IMG/VR virus record: IMGVR_UViG_3300018875_000005
Coordinates: 1-64,000 of that record
Strand: one strand, 5' to 3'
Source of the DNA: a virus
DNA length: 64,000 nt
The notes under the pieces are model-generated. The model made no database searches and was not told where the DNA came from. It was given only the letters and a program-made list of their open reading frames with translations. Both the position numbers and the translations under genes were made by a program. Position 1 is the stretch's first letter; every line of letters starts with the position of its first letter. This document shows positions 34,581 to 41,490 of the stretch, piece after piece.

Positions 34581-34997
34581 TCACTTCTCGGTGTTCTTGA
34601 TGGCTGTGTAGAAGGTCTCCACGAGGTCGGCGGGCATCCGGTAGCCCACGACCTTCCCGAATCCCGGTCCCTGCGGCTCGACCGGAGCAGGAATGCCGTC
34701 CGGCCACCAGCCTTTGCGGATTCCGCGCTCCAGGACCCGCTTCAGTGGGGCGCTGTGCCCGCGGAGGCTGGTGTCCTCGTCGTCGCGGAGGTCGTCAGCG
34801 GAGACGAATCCGTCGCGGATGGCGGCCTCGCGGACGATGCGGCGGGCGCGGGCGGGGAGTTCCCGGTAGTAGCGCTCGGCTCGTTCGGGGGTCCAGGTGG
34901 TGTCGATCTCGACGTGGGCGGTGTGGTTGGCGAGGAGGTCCAAGAGCCGGTTCTGGAAGTCGCCGGTGGGGTCCTCCACGGTGACCGTGATTCTCAC
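34581..34997 (-). CDS. First gene of the leftward operon, hypothetical
   Basis: The GTG at 34997 has a GGGAGG SD. The 138-aa product begins with a short beta sheet (RITVTVEDPTGDFQN) and continues with helices (WTPERAERYYRELPARARRI, SAPLKRVLERGIRKGWW). The end (GYRMPADLVETFYTAIKNTE) is basic-aromatic. It could be DNA-binding; no family is recognised. Its promoter and paired operator sites lie directly upstream. Confidence 0.65.
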   Translation of the reverse strand: MRITVTVEDPTGDFQNRLLDLLANHTAHVEIDTTWTPERAERYYRELPARARRIVREAAIRDGFVSADDLRDDEDTSLRGHSAPLKRVLERGIRKGWWPDGIPAPVEPQGPGFGKVVGYRMPADLVETFYTAIKNTEK

Positions 34998-35014
34998 AGA
35001 GCCTCCCGTAGTGA

Positions 35015-35091
35015 CTGACGTGGATAGATGTGAACTGACGGGATGACAGTACCGGCTCCGCGCTCATCTGTCCATGGTTTATCCACGTCAG
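35015..35091 (-). promoter_or_regulatory. Leftward promoter flanked by paired operator sites
   Basis: CTGACGTGGATA (35015-35026) and its exact inverse TATCCACGTCAG (35080-35091) flank a good promoter on the minus strand: TGGACA (35069-35074), 17-bp spacer, TACTGT (35046-35051). One site is just upstream of the -35 and the other lies between the start point and the RBS. A protein bound at both could loop the DNA and silence the leftward operon. Confidence 0.6.
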
Positions 35092-35171
35092 AACGGACGA
35101 GCGAATACCGCTCCGGAATAACCCCGGAGGACCTTCCTAACCACGGGGCAGCGCCAGTCGGGTGATGGGCC

Positions 35172-35501
35172 GTGACCCGCGCTGGCCCATCTCGGTGGCA
35201 GGATGTGACCACCCCCGACCACGCCGCCGCCTTGCCGCGCCTCCACACCTACGCCGAGGCCGCCGAGATCCTTCGCATCGAGGAGAGTTGGCTGCGGCAG
35301 CACATCAAGCAGTTGCCGCGCGTGAAGCTGGGCGGGCGCGTGTTCTTCACCGACGCGGACCTGCGGCGGATCATCGAGCTGCACCACCATGAGCCGGAGC
35401 AGTCCGCGCGGCCCGTCCCGAGTGGGCAGCCGAGCCCGGCTGGCCCGCACCCGTTCTCCGACCTTAAGCCGCTGCCACGCCGACGCCGACCGCCGCCGTA
35501 G
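35172..35501 (+). CDS. HTH DNA-binding protein (excisionase-like)
   Basis: The longest frame starts at a GTG at 35172, but the GTG at 35205 (VTTPDHAAALPRL) may be the true start. The core LHTYAEAAEILRIEESWLRQ, HIKQLPRVKLGGRVFFTDAD is a winged HTH_17/MerR-type domain used by phage excisionases and small repressors. The C-terminal third is Pro/Arg-rich. It is divergent from the leftward operon and faces its operator pair, so it is the best candidate for the protein that binds there. It could also be the Xis for the nearby integrase. Confidence 0.75.
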   Translation: MTRAGPSRWQDVTTPDHAAALPRLHTYAEAAEILRIEESWLRQHIKQLPRVKLGGRVFFTDADLRRIIELHHHEPEQSARPVPSGQPSPAGPHPFSDLKPLPRRRRPPP

Positions 35502-35562
35502 TCCGGACCGCGCCGCAGAATCGCTCTGGGAGATGCGCATAACGTGTGTTTAGAGCCCGGAG

Positions 35563-35591
35563 GCGGGGCCGCGAGGAGGATCCTGCCCCGC
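35563..35591. terminator. Hairpin between converging genes
   Basis: GCGGGGC (35563-35569) pairs with GCCCCGC (35585-35591), between the + HTH gene ending at 35501 and the - gene ending at 35609. Confidence 0.45.
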
Positions 35592-35608
35592 GGGGGGAGG
35601 CTGACTTT

Positions 35609-35830
35609 TCAGAGGTCTCCTACCTGGTGGCAGTCCCAGTCGCACGCCCCACCGTTGTCGTCTGAGCAGTCATGCGGAGGGTCCGGGTCGAGCGGAGGCA
35701 GAGGGCCGTGGAACGACTCCCACGCGGGCCGGACGGCCCGGACGGTGTTCATCGTCCAGTCCATTGCCTCCGGGCCCGCGCAGATCCAGCAGACGTAGTT
35801 GTCGTCGTGCTTGCACCTCTTGTCGCTCAT
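35609..35830 (-). CDS. Small Cys/His-rich protein
   Basis: The ATG at 35830 (MSDKRCKHDDNYVCWICAGP) is preferred; a GTG six codons upstream is possible. The 73-aa product has CxnCWIC near the N-terminus and DCSDDNGGACDWDCH near the C-terminus, six cysteines and several histidines, which suggests zinc binding. It is a single leftward gene between two rightward ones. No family is recognised. Confidence 0.6.
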   Translation of the reverse strand: MSDKRCKHDDNYVCWICAGPEAMDWTMNTVRAVRPAWESFHGPLPPLDPDPPHDCSDDNGGACDWDCHQVGDL

Positions 35831-36066
35831 GCCCACAGGATCGTTCACCGCATCCCCGCCCCTTCGTAGAACGCGCGGGGATGCGACCTCATGCTCCCTG
35901 ATCGGCTTCTCCTGGTGACGTCATCTGGATCGCAGGATCGCTCCTGGCGAAGAATCGAACGGCTCGAACGATCCGCCCTCCGTACGGCCGCGCCGGAGGC
36001 AACAAACCGTCTGGCTCCAGATAATGTCTCTTCTCAGGAGCGAAACGATCGAGACCGGAGAGACGG

Positions 36067-36453
36067 ATGAGCGACGGCTTGAGCGAGGACGTGCGCCAGC
36101 ACGTCCACTCCCTCTTCTTCGACCAGATGAAAATCTGCGGCTGCGGCCTGCCCGAACTCACCCTCGAACTCGTCCGGGACCTCCTGACCGTCATCGAGGA
36201 GCGTGGGCGCACCGAGACCGTCATCCCCCACGAGGGCGCCCGTCACATCGTCCTGTCCGTCCTGGATAACATCGACCTGATCGAACACGGCAGCATCATC
36301 GACGCCGCCTGGCTGACGAAGAAGGGCCGGTGGTACCTGCGCGCCCTCCAACGCGTCGAGTGGGAAGACATCGAAGACGAAGGCGTCGGCCTGCCCCACG
36401 ACGGCACGCCCTGCACCGAAGCATGCCTCAAGCCCTTCTGGATTCAGCAGTGA
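36067..36453 (+). CDS. Hypothetical protein upstream of the integrase
   Basis: The ATG at 36067 has CGGAGAGACGG upstream, and TAATGT near 36023 may be its -10 box. The 128-aa product is helical and acidic (VRQHVHSLFFDQMKICGCGL, LELVRDLLTVIEERGR) with CGC and a C-terminal CTEAC pair. The integrase gene starts in its stop codon (GTGA), so the two are translationally coupled and it may be an integrase accessory or directionality factor. No family is recognised. Confidence 0.65.
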   Translation: MSDGLSEDVRQHVHSLFFDQMKICGCGLPELTLELVRDLLTVIEERGRTETVIPHEGARHIVLSVLDNIDLIEHGSIIDAAWLTKKGRWYLRALQRVEWEDIEDEGVGLPHDGTPCTEACLKPFWIQQ

Positions 36454-37580
36454 GCGAGCACGACGACGCGGACGAGGTGGTCGACGCCGAACTGGTCGAC
36501 GACCACCTGCCCGCCCGACGCAACACCGGCCTGCCCGCGCACCCCGGTACCAAGAACGACCCCGACGCCTGGCTCCCCCCGGAGGTCCAAGAGGACGTCA
36601 AGGCGGGCATCGCCGACGCCACCGACCGCGCCTACACCGCGGACTTCGAGCAGTTCGCCGCCTGGTGCGCCACGGTCGGCCGGCGCCCCATGCCCGCCGC
36701 GGCGCAGACCGTCACCCACTACATCTCCACCCTGACCCGCACCCCGCGGGCCAAGACCGGGCGGCCGTACAGCCCGGCCACACTGGAACGCATCATCGCC
36801 GCGATCCGCACCACCCACGCCGCCGCCGACCAGCCCATCCCCGAGACCAAGGGAGCGCGGAAGGTCGTCGCCGGCTACCGGGAACGGCTGGCCAACGCCA
36901 AGGACCCGGCCGCCGCCCCCCGGCGGGTGTCCCCCGCCCTGCCGGACATCGTGCGGCGGGCGCTGGCCCCGCTCGACCGCACCACCCTGCGCGGCAAGCG
37001 GGACGCCGCGCTGCTGCTGCTGGGGTTCGCCTGCGCGGCCAGGGCGAGCGAGCTGGTGGCCCTGGACATCGACAGCGTCACCACCCCGCCCGAGGTGGAG
37101 GGCATCGGCGTGAAGGTGAAGCTGTACCGCAGGAAGGTCAAGAAGTGGCAGGACATCACGGTGAAGTACGGGAAGGACCCCGACACGTGCCCGGTGCGGG
37201 CCGTCCGCGCGCTCATCGCCGCGCTGGCCGACGAGGGCCACACCGCGGGGCCGCTGTTCCTGCGGATCGACCGGTGGGGGTACCTCGCCCCGCCCATGTA
37301 CCGGGGCGGCCGGCCGATCGGTGATCCCAGCGGGCGGATGACGGAGGAGGCAGCCTCGGACGTGGTGGAGAAGGCGATGGCGCGGGTCGGGCAGCCGGGC
37401 CGGTGGCGGTCTCACTCGCTGCGGCGGGGCTTCGTCACCGCGGCGCGGAAGGCTGGTGCCGACCCGGTGCACACCAGTAGACATGGCGGCTGGGTCGATG
37501 GGTCCAAGGCGTACCAGAGCTACATCGAAGAAGACGACGGGCTGGGCGACGACAACCCGCTCACCGACATCGGACTGTGA
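36450..37580 (+). CDS. Tyrosine recombinase/integrase
   Basis: The GTG at 36450 overlaps the upstream TGA. The 376-aa product has a SAM-like core-binding domain (about 60-150; TADFEQFAAWCATVGRRP) and a catalytic domain with Arg in AARASELVAL (about 198), beta-hairpin lysines in KLYRRKVKKW, HSLRRGF (His about 322, Arg about 325), HGGW (about 345-348) and a Tyr in YQSYIEED (about 358). All catalytic positions appear present. It could integrate the element, resolve dimers or invert DNA. The second recombinase-like gene follows after 11 bp. Confidence 0.88.
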   Translation: MSEHDDADEVVDAELVDDHLPARRNTGLPAHPGTKNDPDAWLPPEVQEDVKAGIADATDRAYTADFEQFAAWCATVGRRPMPAAAQTVTHYISTLTRTPRAKTGRPYSPATLERIIAAIRTTHAAADQPIPETKGARKVVAGYRERLANAKDPAAAPRRVSPALPDIVRRALAPLDRTTLRGKRDAALLLLGFACAARASELVALDIDSVTTPPEVEGIGVKVKLYRRKVKKWQDITVKYGKDPDTCPVRAVRALIAALADEGHTAGPLFLRIDRWGYLAPPMYRGGRPIGDPSGRMTEEAASDVVEKAMARVGQPGRWRSHSLRRGFVTAARKAGADPVHTSRHGGWVDGSKAYQSYIEEDDGLGDDNPLTDIGL

Positions 37581-37591
37581 GGGGAGCCAGG

Positions 37592-38839
37592 GTGACCACT
37601 GAGGCGCAGGCGCCGTCGATCGTGCAGCTCGGGGCGGTGGTGGACCGGCTCGCCCCGGCCGTGTCCGGCTCCCGGCTGCGGCAACTGCGGTGGGTGGCCG
37701 GGGAGATGGAGCGGGCGCTGGCCGATCCGGTGATGCCCGCCGAGGCCCGCGCGAGCCTGCGGGGGCTGCTGGGGGATGAGGCGGTGATGGTGTACCTGAC
37801 GCTGGCCGCGGCGGGGCGGCTGCGGCGGGTGGACAGCCGCCGGGCGGGGCCGTCGCGGGCGTCCATGAGCGTGCGGGTGTCGTGTCTGCGGCAGATCGCC
37901 GCGGCGGCCGGGGTGGAGGTGGCGGTGCCGAGCGTGCCGCAGCCGGAGGCGAGGCCGGAGATTCCGCAGCATCAGCAGGCGGCGCTGTACCGGAGGTTGG
38001 TGGACATGGCGTCCGGGGGTCCGCTGTCCCGGGACGGCACCAGCCTGTCGGTCGAGGATCGGACGCGGCTGCTGGCGATGGTGGCGGTGGTGCTGGATAC
38101 CGGGGCGCGGACGGGGGAGCTGGCCGCGCTGCGCATGTCCGACCTGGACCTGGAGGGCGGGGTGGTCGCGGTGCGGCGGCGGGTGCAGCGGGCGTCGGAG
38201 ATGCAGGTGGCGCGGGTGGCGGCCCGGGTGGGGCTGGACCGGTCGACGGTGGGGCGGGTGCTGTCCGGCCGGCTGACGGGGTTCCGGCTGAGTGAGGAGG
38301 CCCGGCGGGCGGTGTGGGAGGTGTATGAGGAGGTGGCGGGCCGGCCGGTGGTGGAGGTGTGCCGGCTGCGGGAGGGCACGGTGGTGGCGGTGCGGCGCTG
38401 GCTGAAGGTCCGGGAGGGCCTGGTGGCGGGGCTGGAGGGCCGGGTGGAGGCGGTGTGGGTGTCGCTGGCGGCGAACGCGGTGAGCCTGCCGGGGTTGCCG
38501 TTGCAGCCGCGGGGGTTGCGGCGGGCGTACAGCCGGGGGGTGGTGGCGCTGAACTGGGTGATGGCCGGGGAGCACGGCTGGGAGCCGCTGCCGACGGCGT
38601 TGGAGACGCTGCGCCGGTCGGTGGAGGTCCGGCCGGCGGAGGAGCCGGCGGGGCCGGTATATGAGCGGCATCTGGGTGGGCGTCCGCATGCGGTGTTGTC
38701 GGAGGAGCAGCGGGAGCTGGCGCGGGTGTTGCTGGCGGATCCGGGGGTGACGGTGGAGGAGGTGATCCGCCGGGTGGGGACGTCGCGGGATGTGTTGTAT
38801 CGGGAGGTGCCGGAGGCGCGGTCGCGTCGGCGGTTGTAG
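37592..38839 (+). CDS. Degenerate tyrosine recombinase with an inserted HTH
   Basis: The GTG at 37592 has GGGGAG upstream; the frame opens at 37577. The 415-aa product has the first catalytic box of a tyrosine recombinase (VVLDTGARTGELAALRMSDL, Arg about 172). A LacI-type HTH (VARVAARVGLDRSTVGRVLS, about 205-250) interrupts the fold, then box II is altered (PRGLRRAYSRGV, His replaced). No convincing nucleophilic Tyr is seen. A further HTH lies at about 380-405 (VTVEEVIRRVGTSRDVLYRE). It is probably a partner or regulator of the integrase just upstream rather than an active enzyme. Confidence 0.65.
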   Translation: MTTEAQAPSIVQLGAVVDRLAPAVSGSRLRQLRWVAGEMERALADPVMPAEARASLRGLLGDEAVMVYLTLAAAGRLRRVDSRRAGPSRASMSVRVSCLRQIAAAAGVEVAVPSVPQPEARPEIPQHQQAALYRRLVDMASGGPLSRDGTSLSVEDRTRLLAMVAVVLDTGARTGELAALRMSDLDLEGGVVAVRRRVQRASEMQVARVAARVGLDRSTVGRVLSGRLTGFRLSEEARRAVWEVYEEVAGRPVVEVCRLREGTVVAVRRWLKVREGLVAGLEGRVEAVWVSLAANAVSLPGLPLQPRGLRRAYSRGVVALNWVMAGEHGWEPLPTALETLRRSVEVRPAEEPAGPVYERHLGGRPHAVLSEEQRELARVLLADPGVTVEEVIRRVGTSRDVLYREVPEARSRRRL

Positions 38840-38905
38840 TCGGGGGTGGTGTAGTTGGGCTGGTGGTGGGGCAGGTGTGGGGGTGCCGCCGCGCCGAGGC
38901 AGTGG

Positions 38906-38943
38906 GTGGCCCCGTCCTCCGGGCGCAGGAGGGACGGGGCCAC
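38906..38943. terminator. Terminator between converging genes
   Basis: GTGGCCCCGTC (38906-38916) pairs with GACGGGGCCAC (38933-38943), with an inner CTCC/GGAG extension. It lies between the + recombinase-like gene and the - gene ending at 38958. Confidence 0.7.
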
Positions 38944-38957
38944 CTCGCGTTGTGGGG

Positions 38958-39428
38958 TCAGTCGACGGTGATGCCGGGGTAGCAGTGGCTGTGGTCCCAG
39001 TCCTCGTCGTTGGGGTAGCCGCAGTGGCAGGTGGTGGGACGTGCGGGCAGCCCTTCAGAGCGGTACTTCAGCGCCATCAGCAGCGGGAACTTCGCCAGCC
39101 ACGCTTTTGGGTTCTCCCCTTCCTGTTCCAGGATGTCCCATTCGCGGTTGAAGCAGTCGACGGCGACGTTTCCGGAAGGCGCCAGGAAGCCGGGGTTGGC
39201 CATCTCCCACAGGAGGCGGGTGTGGACGGCCTCGGCCTGGCGGAGCGCGAAGGAGCGGACGCGGGCGCAGTAGTCGGGGTCCATGTCGTCGAGGCGGAGG
39301 ATCTGTCCCTCGGCGTTGCGCCAGACGCGGTCTTGGTCGAGGAGGTCGCTCCAGTGCTCTACCCAGGCCCAGTCTTCAGGGTTGGTGCTGTCGGGGTAGA
39401 GGTCATCGTCGACGTCGATGGTGTTCAC
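38958..39428 (-). CDS. Hypothetical protein, last gene of the WYL-PP2C operon
   Basis: The GTG at 39428 has TAGGAGC upstream; the longer upstream frame overlaps another gene. The 156-aa product is acidic (NTIDVDDDLYPDSTNPEDWA), rich in Trp, with a helical middle (SFALRQAEAVHTRLLWEMAN) and a C-terminal CHCGYPNDEDWDHSHC that may bind a metal. No family is recognised. It closes a six-gene leftward operon starting at 41334. Confidence 0.6.
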   Translation of the reverse strand: MNTIDVDDDLYPDSTNPEDWAWVEHWSDLLDQDRVWRNAEGQILRLDDMDPDYCARVRSFALRQAEAVHTRLLWEMANPGFLAPSGNVAVDCFNREWDILEQEGENPKAWLAKFPLLMALKYRSEGLPARPTTCHCGYPNDEDWDHSHCYPGITVD

Positions 39429-39436
39429 GGATGCTC

Positions 39437-39640
39437 CTACAGGCCGGGGAGAGGCTCTTGGTCTACTTCGCTGGTGGGTGGTGTGGGGGCGTGGTGGTGG
39501 GGGTCGCAGTCCGGCCCGTAGCCGTTGAGGCGTGAGGCGGGTGAGGTGAGTTCGCGTCCGCAGCGGCGGCACCAGGCGCGGCGGCGCCCGTCCCCCGTGT
39601 CGAGGTCGGGGAGGGGCGCCTGTCGGTGCTGCGGGGTCAT
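39437..39640 (-). CDS. Zinc-ribbon protein (DUF6011-like)
   Basis: The 67-aa product has AWCRRCGRELTSPASRLNGY followed by GPDC. This CxxC...GxGPxC signature is typical of DUF6011-type actinobacterial zinc-ribbon proteins (recalled). The N- and C-termini are Pro-rich. Likely binds zinc; function unknown. Confidence 0.7.
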   Translation of the reverse strand: MTPQHRQAPLPDLDTGDGRRRAWCRRCGRELTSPASRLNGYGPDCDPHHHAPTPPTSEVDQEPLPGL

Positions 39641-39644
39641 GGGC

Positions 39645-39800
39645 TCAGTGCGCGGCGGTACCGCTGTCGGTGGTGTCGATCGGCAGGTCGTGCTCGTCGC
39701 CGTCGTCGCCGTGGATCTCGGGGATGTAGGGGTCGCCGTGGAAGTCGCGGAGGTGGGGCAGGATCTCGCGGGCCGAACGGGTGGTGTTCTGGTCGGTCAT
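39645..39800 (-). CDS. 51-aa acidic protein
   Basis: The ATG at 39800 has CAGGAGAAACCC upstream, and the frame closes with TGA at 39645-39647. The product (MTDQNTTRSAREILPHLRDF) continues with an HGDPYIPEIHGDDGDEHDLP acidic segment. It is too short for most gene callers, but it fits exactly between two real genes in the same operon and has consistently GC-rich third positions. Confidence 0.6.
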   Translation of the reverse strand: MTDQNTTRSAREILPHLRDFHGDPYIPEIHGDDGDEHDLPIDTTDSGTAAH

Positions 39801-39870
39801 GGGTTTCTCCTGGGGTCTGGTGGGGCGCCGGTTGTTTCGGTACGCTGGCCGCGTTGATCGCGGCGTATCT

Positions 39871-39899
39871 GGGCCCGCCCCCGGTTGGGGGACGGGCCT
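39871..39899 (-). terminator. Hairpin inside the leftward operon
   Basis: GGCCCGCCCCC (from 39872) pairs with GGGGGaCGGGCC (to 39898) over a GGTT loop. It lies downstream of the 51-aa Cys-rich gene and probably lowers expression of the distal three genes. Confidence 0.5.
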
Positions 39900-39914
39900 T
39901 CGTGCTGTCCGGGG

Positions 39915-40070
39915 TCAGGCGCGTGAGCGTTGCCAGTACTTGGGGTGGTTGCCGGTCCCGGCGCAGGTCGGGCAGTTGCCGGTGTCCGGGTCGCAGTACG
40001 AGCAGCCGCGGCCGTCGCACTCGGGGTCGGCGCCGGTTCCCTCGCAGGTGGGGCACTCGTCCATGGGCAT
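39915..40070 (-). CDS. 51-aa Cys-rich protein with two CxxCxGTG repeats
   Basis: The ATG at 40070 has a strong AAGGAGGCCCC SD; TGA is at 39915-39917. The product (MPMDECPTCEGTGADPECDG) continues with RGCSYCDPDTGNCPTCAGTG and a short basic tail. The CPTCxGTG repeats match the zinc-binding repeats of the DnaJ central domain, which suggests a free-standing two-site zinc finger that could interact with chaperones or RNA. It is missing from simple ORF lists because of its size. Confidence 0.7.
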   Translation of the reverse strand: MPMDECPTCEGTGADPECDGRGCSYCDPDTGNCPTCAGTGNHPKYWQRSRA

Positions 40071-40135
40071 GGGGCCTCCTTGGGGTCAGTGTGGTGGTCG
40101 GGCGGGCGGGTGTTGCCCGTGCTGCCCCGGCTGGG

Positions 40136-40852
40136 TCAGGGATGGCGGAGGTCGGCGATGAGGACGGTGGCGTTGTCGGCGCGCTCCCCGGCGTGGGCGA
40201 TGGCCGCCTGGACGAAGCGGCGGGCGGTGGGGCCGGGGGTGCCGATGAGGTGGTCGGCGAGGTTCTCGCTGGCGTCTTCCAGGGGCTCGTAGGCGCCGTC
40301 GGAGGCGAGGAGGAGCCGGCAGTTCTCCGGGGCGCGGGTGGTGGTCTCGATGGCCGGGTGGCCGCACTCGTTCATGGTCTGCTCGTCGCTGTACTCGGAG
40401 CCGAGGTAGGAGGTGATGAGGTTTCGGTTCCCGCCGGGGAAGACGCGGCGGAGGTTGTGGTCGGCGGTGAGGCGGTGCACGGTGCCGCGGACCAGGACGT
40501 AGGCGCGGGAGTCGCCGCACCAGGCGATGGTCAGCGGGCGGCCGGGGATGCTCACGGCGACGACGGCCGCGGCCGAGGGCAGGTAGCGGCGCAGGTAGGG
40601 GTCCTGGCGGTCGGGTTCGGCGGCGTAGGCGTTGTAGACGGTGCGGAGGCCGGCCTCGGCGTCGCCGCGGTTGGCGGCGGCGCGGGCGAGGCGTCGGGCG
40701 GCGGTGCGGGTCCAGTCCCGGACGGCGTCGTCGGAGCCGATGCCGTCGAGGAGGGCGTAGGCGCGGCCTCCGCCGGGGATGGCGGCGGTGGCGGTGGCGT
40801 CGCACTGGTGGGTGCGGGTGCCGATGAGCTGGGCGGTGGCGTGGGTGTGCAC
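40136..40852 (-). CDS. PP2C-type Ser/Thr phosphatase
   Basis: The GTG at 40852 has CGGAGCACC upstream. The 238-aa product spans one PP2C domain: AYALLDGIGSDDAVRDW (metal-binding Asp-Gly), IAWCGDSRAYVLVRGTVHRL (GDSR), LLASDGAYEPL (SDG) and ADNATVLIADL (DN). All four motifs are present, so it is probably an active Mn/Mg-dependent phosphatase. Phage-encoded PP2C enzymes are unusual. It may reverse host Ser/Thr kinase signalling or a kinase-based defence. It is transcribed together with the WYL-domain gene. Confidence 0.85.
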   Translation of the reverse strand: MHTHATAQLIGTRTHQCDATATAAIPGGGRAYALLDGIGSDDAVRDWTRTAARRLARAAANRGDAEAGLRTVYNAYAAEPDRQDPYLRRYLPSAAAVVAVSIPGRPLTIAWCGDSRAYVLVRGTVHRLTADHNLRRVFPGGNRNLITSYLGSEYSDEQTMNECGHPAIETTTRAPENCRLLLASDGAYEPLEDASENLADHLIGTPGPTARRFVQAAIAHAGERADNATVLIADLRHP

Positions 40853-40917
40853 GGTGGTGCTCCGTTCGGTGCGGTGCCTGCGGGCTGGGTGGGGTGTCCG
40901 GCCCGCAGGCGCGGGGG

Positions 40918-41334
40918 TCAGGCGGCGAGGCTGGTGTCGGTCTGGGTGAGGCGGCGGCGGGGCCGGTAGTCGGCGTCGTCCTTGTCGCGGGCCAGCTCGT
41001 AGAGGAAGAGGGCCTGGGCGTCGTCGGTGGGGGCGGGCTCGTCCCGCTCGTAGACGGTGGGCTCGGGGCGCTCCAGGACGAAGCCCATGCGGTGGATGGT
41101 GTAGGAGCGGATGCGGCTGAGGCGGAAGTTGCGCTCGTCGCCGCGGAGCCGGCACATGGCGACGAGGGCGATGTCGCCGTCGCTGGTGGTGCGGACCTCG
41201 TACGGCTCGACGGTGCGGATCGTCTCGGTGCCGTCGCGGTCGAGGTAGGTGATGGTGATGGCGTGCTGGTGGTCGAGGGCGCGGTAGAGGTCGGTGAGGG
41301 TGCGGCGGGTGGTCTGGCGGTCGGTGTGCTTCAT
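40918..41334 (-). CDS. WYL-domain protein
   Basis: The ATG at 41334 has CCAGGGGGA upstream. The 138-aa product is a short WYL-type domain: HAITITYLDRDGTETIRTVE, PYEVRTTSDGDIALVAMCR, RLRGDERNFRLSRIRSYTIH. It lacks the N-terminal HTH of WYL repressors, so it may sense a nucleic-acid or nucleotide ligand and act through another protein. It is the first gene after the divergent promoter and precedes PP2C. Confidence 0.75.
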   Translation of the reverse strand: MKHTDRQTTRRTLTDLYRALDHQHAITITYLDRDGTETIRTVEPYEVRTTSDGDIALVAMCRLRGDERNFRLSRIRSYTIHRMGFVLERPEPTVYERDEPAPTDDAQALFLYELARDKDDADYRPRRRLTQTDTSLAA

Positions 41335-41369
41335 GGCTGCGTCCCCCTGGGGTGTTGTCGGCGGGGTCA

Positions 41370-41416
41370 ACACTAGCCGCTTTGCATTGCGTACGCAATA
41401 CCAATGCGTGTAGTGT
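41370..41416. promoter_or_regulatory. Divergent promoters sharing the palindrome ATTGCGTACGCAAT
   Basis: The 14-bp palindrome at 41386-41399 contains a TTGCGT -35 box on each strand. Rightward: TTGCGT (41387-41392), 18 bp, TAGTGT (41411-41416) for the regulator at 41491. Leftward: TTGCGT (complement of 41393-41398), 17 bp, TAGTGT (complement of 41370-41375) for the WYL-PP2C operon. A protein on the palindrome would cover both -35 boxes at once. The same core recurs at 41457, 56961 and 63606. Confidence 0.75.
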
Positions 41417-41454
41417 GGTACCCGCCGGGACAGGCCCGGACGAGCGGGCGACCC

Positions 41455-41471
41455 GCTTGCGTACGCACTAC
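41455..41471 (+). promoter_or_regulatory. Second operator, TTGCGTACGCA core
   Basis: The sequence GCTTGCGTACGCACTAC lies 58 bp after the divergent-promoter palindrome and just before the AAGGAGG SD of the gene at 41491. Its right half (GTACGCACTAC) is the same as at 56965-56975 and 63610-63620. It is likely an autoregulatory operator downstream of the transcription start. Confidence 0.6.
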
Positions 41472-41490
41472 CCCCAAGGAGGACACTGGC

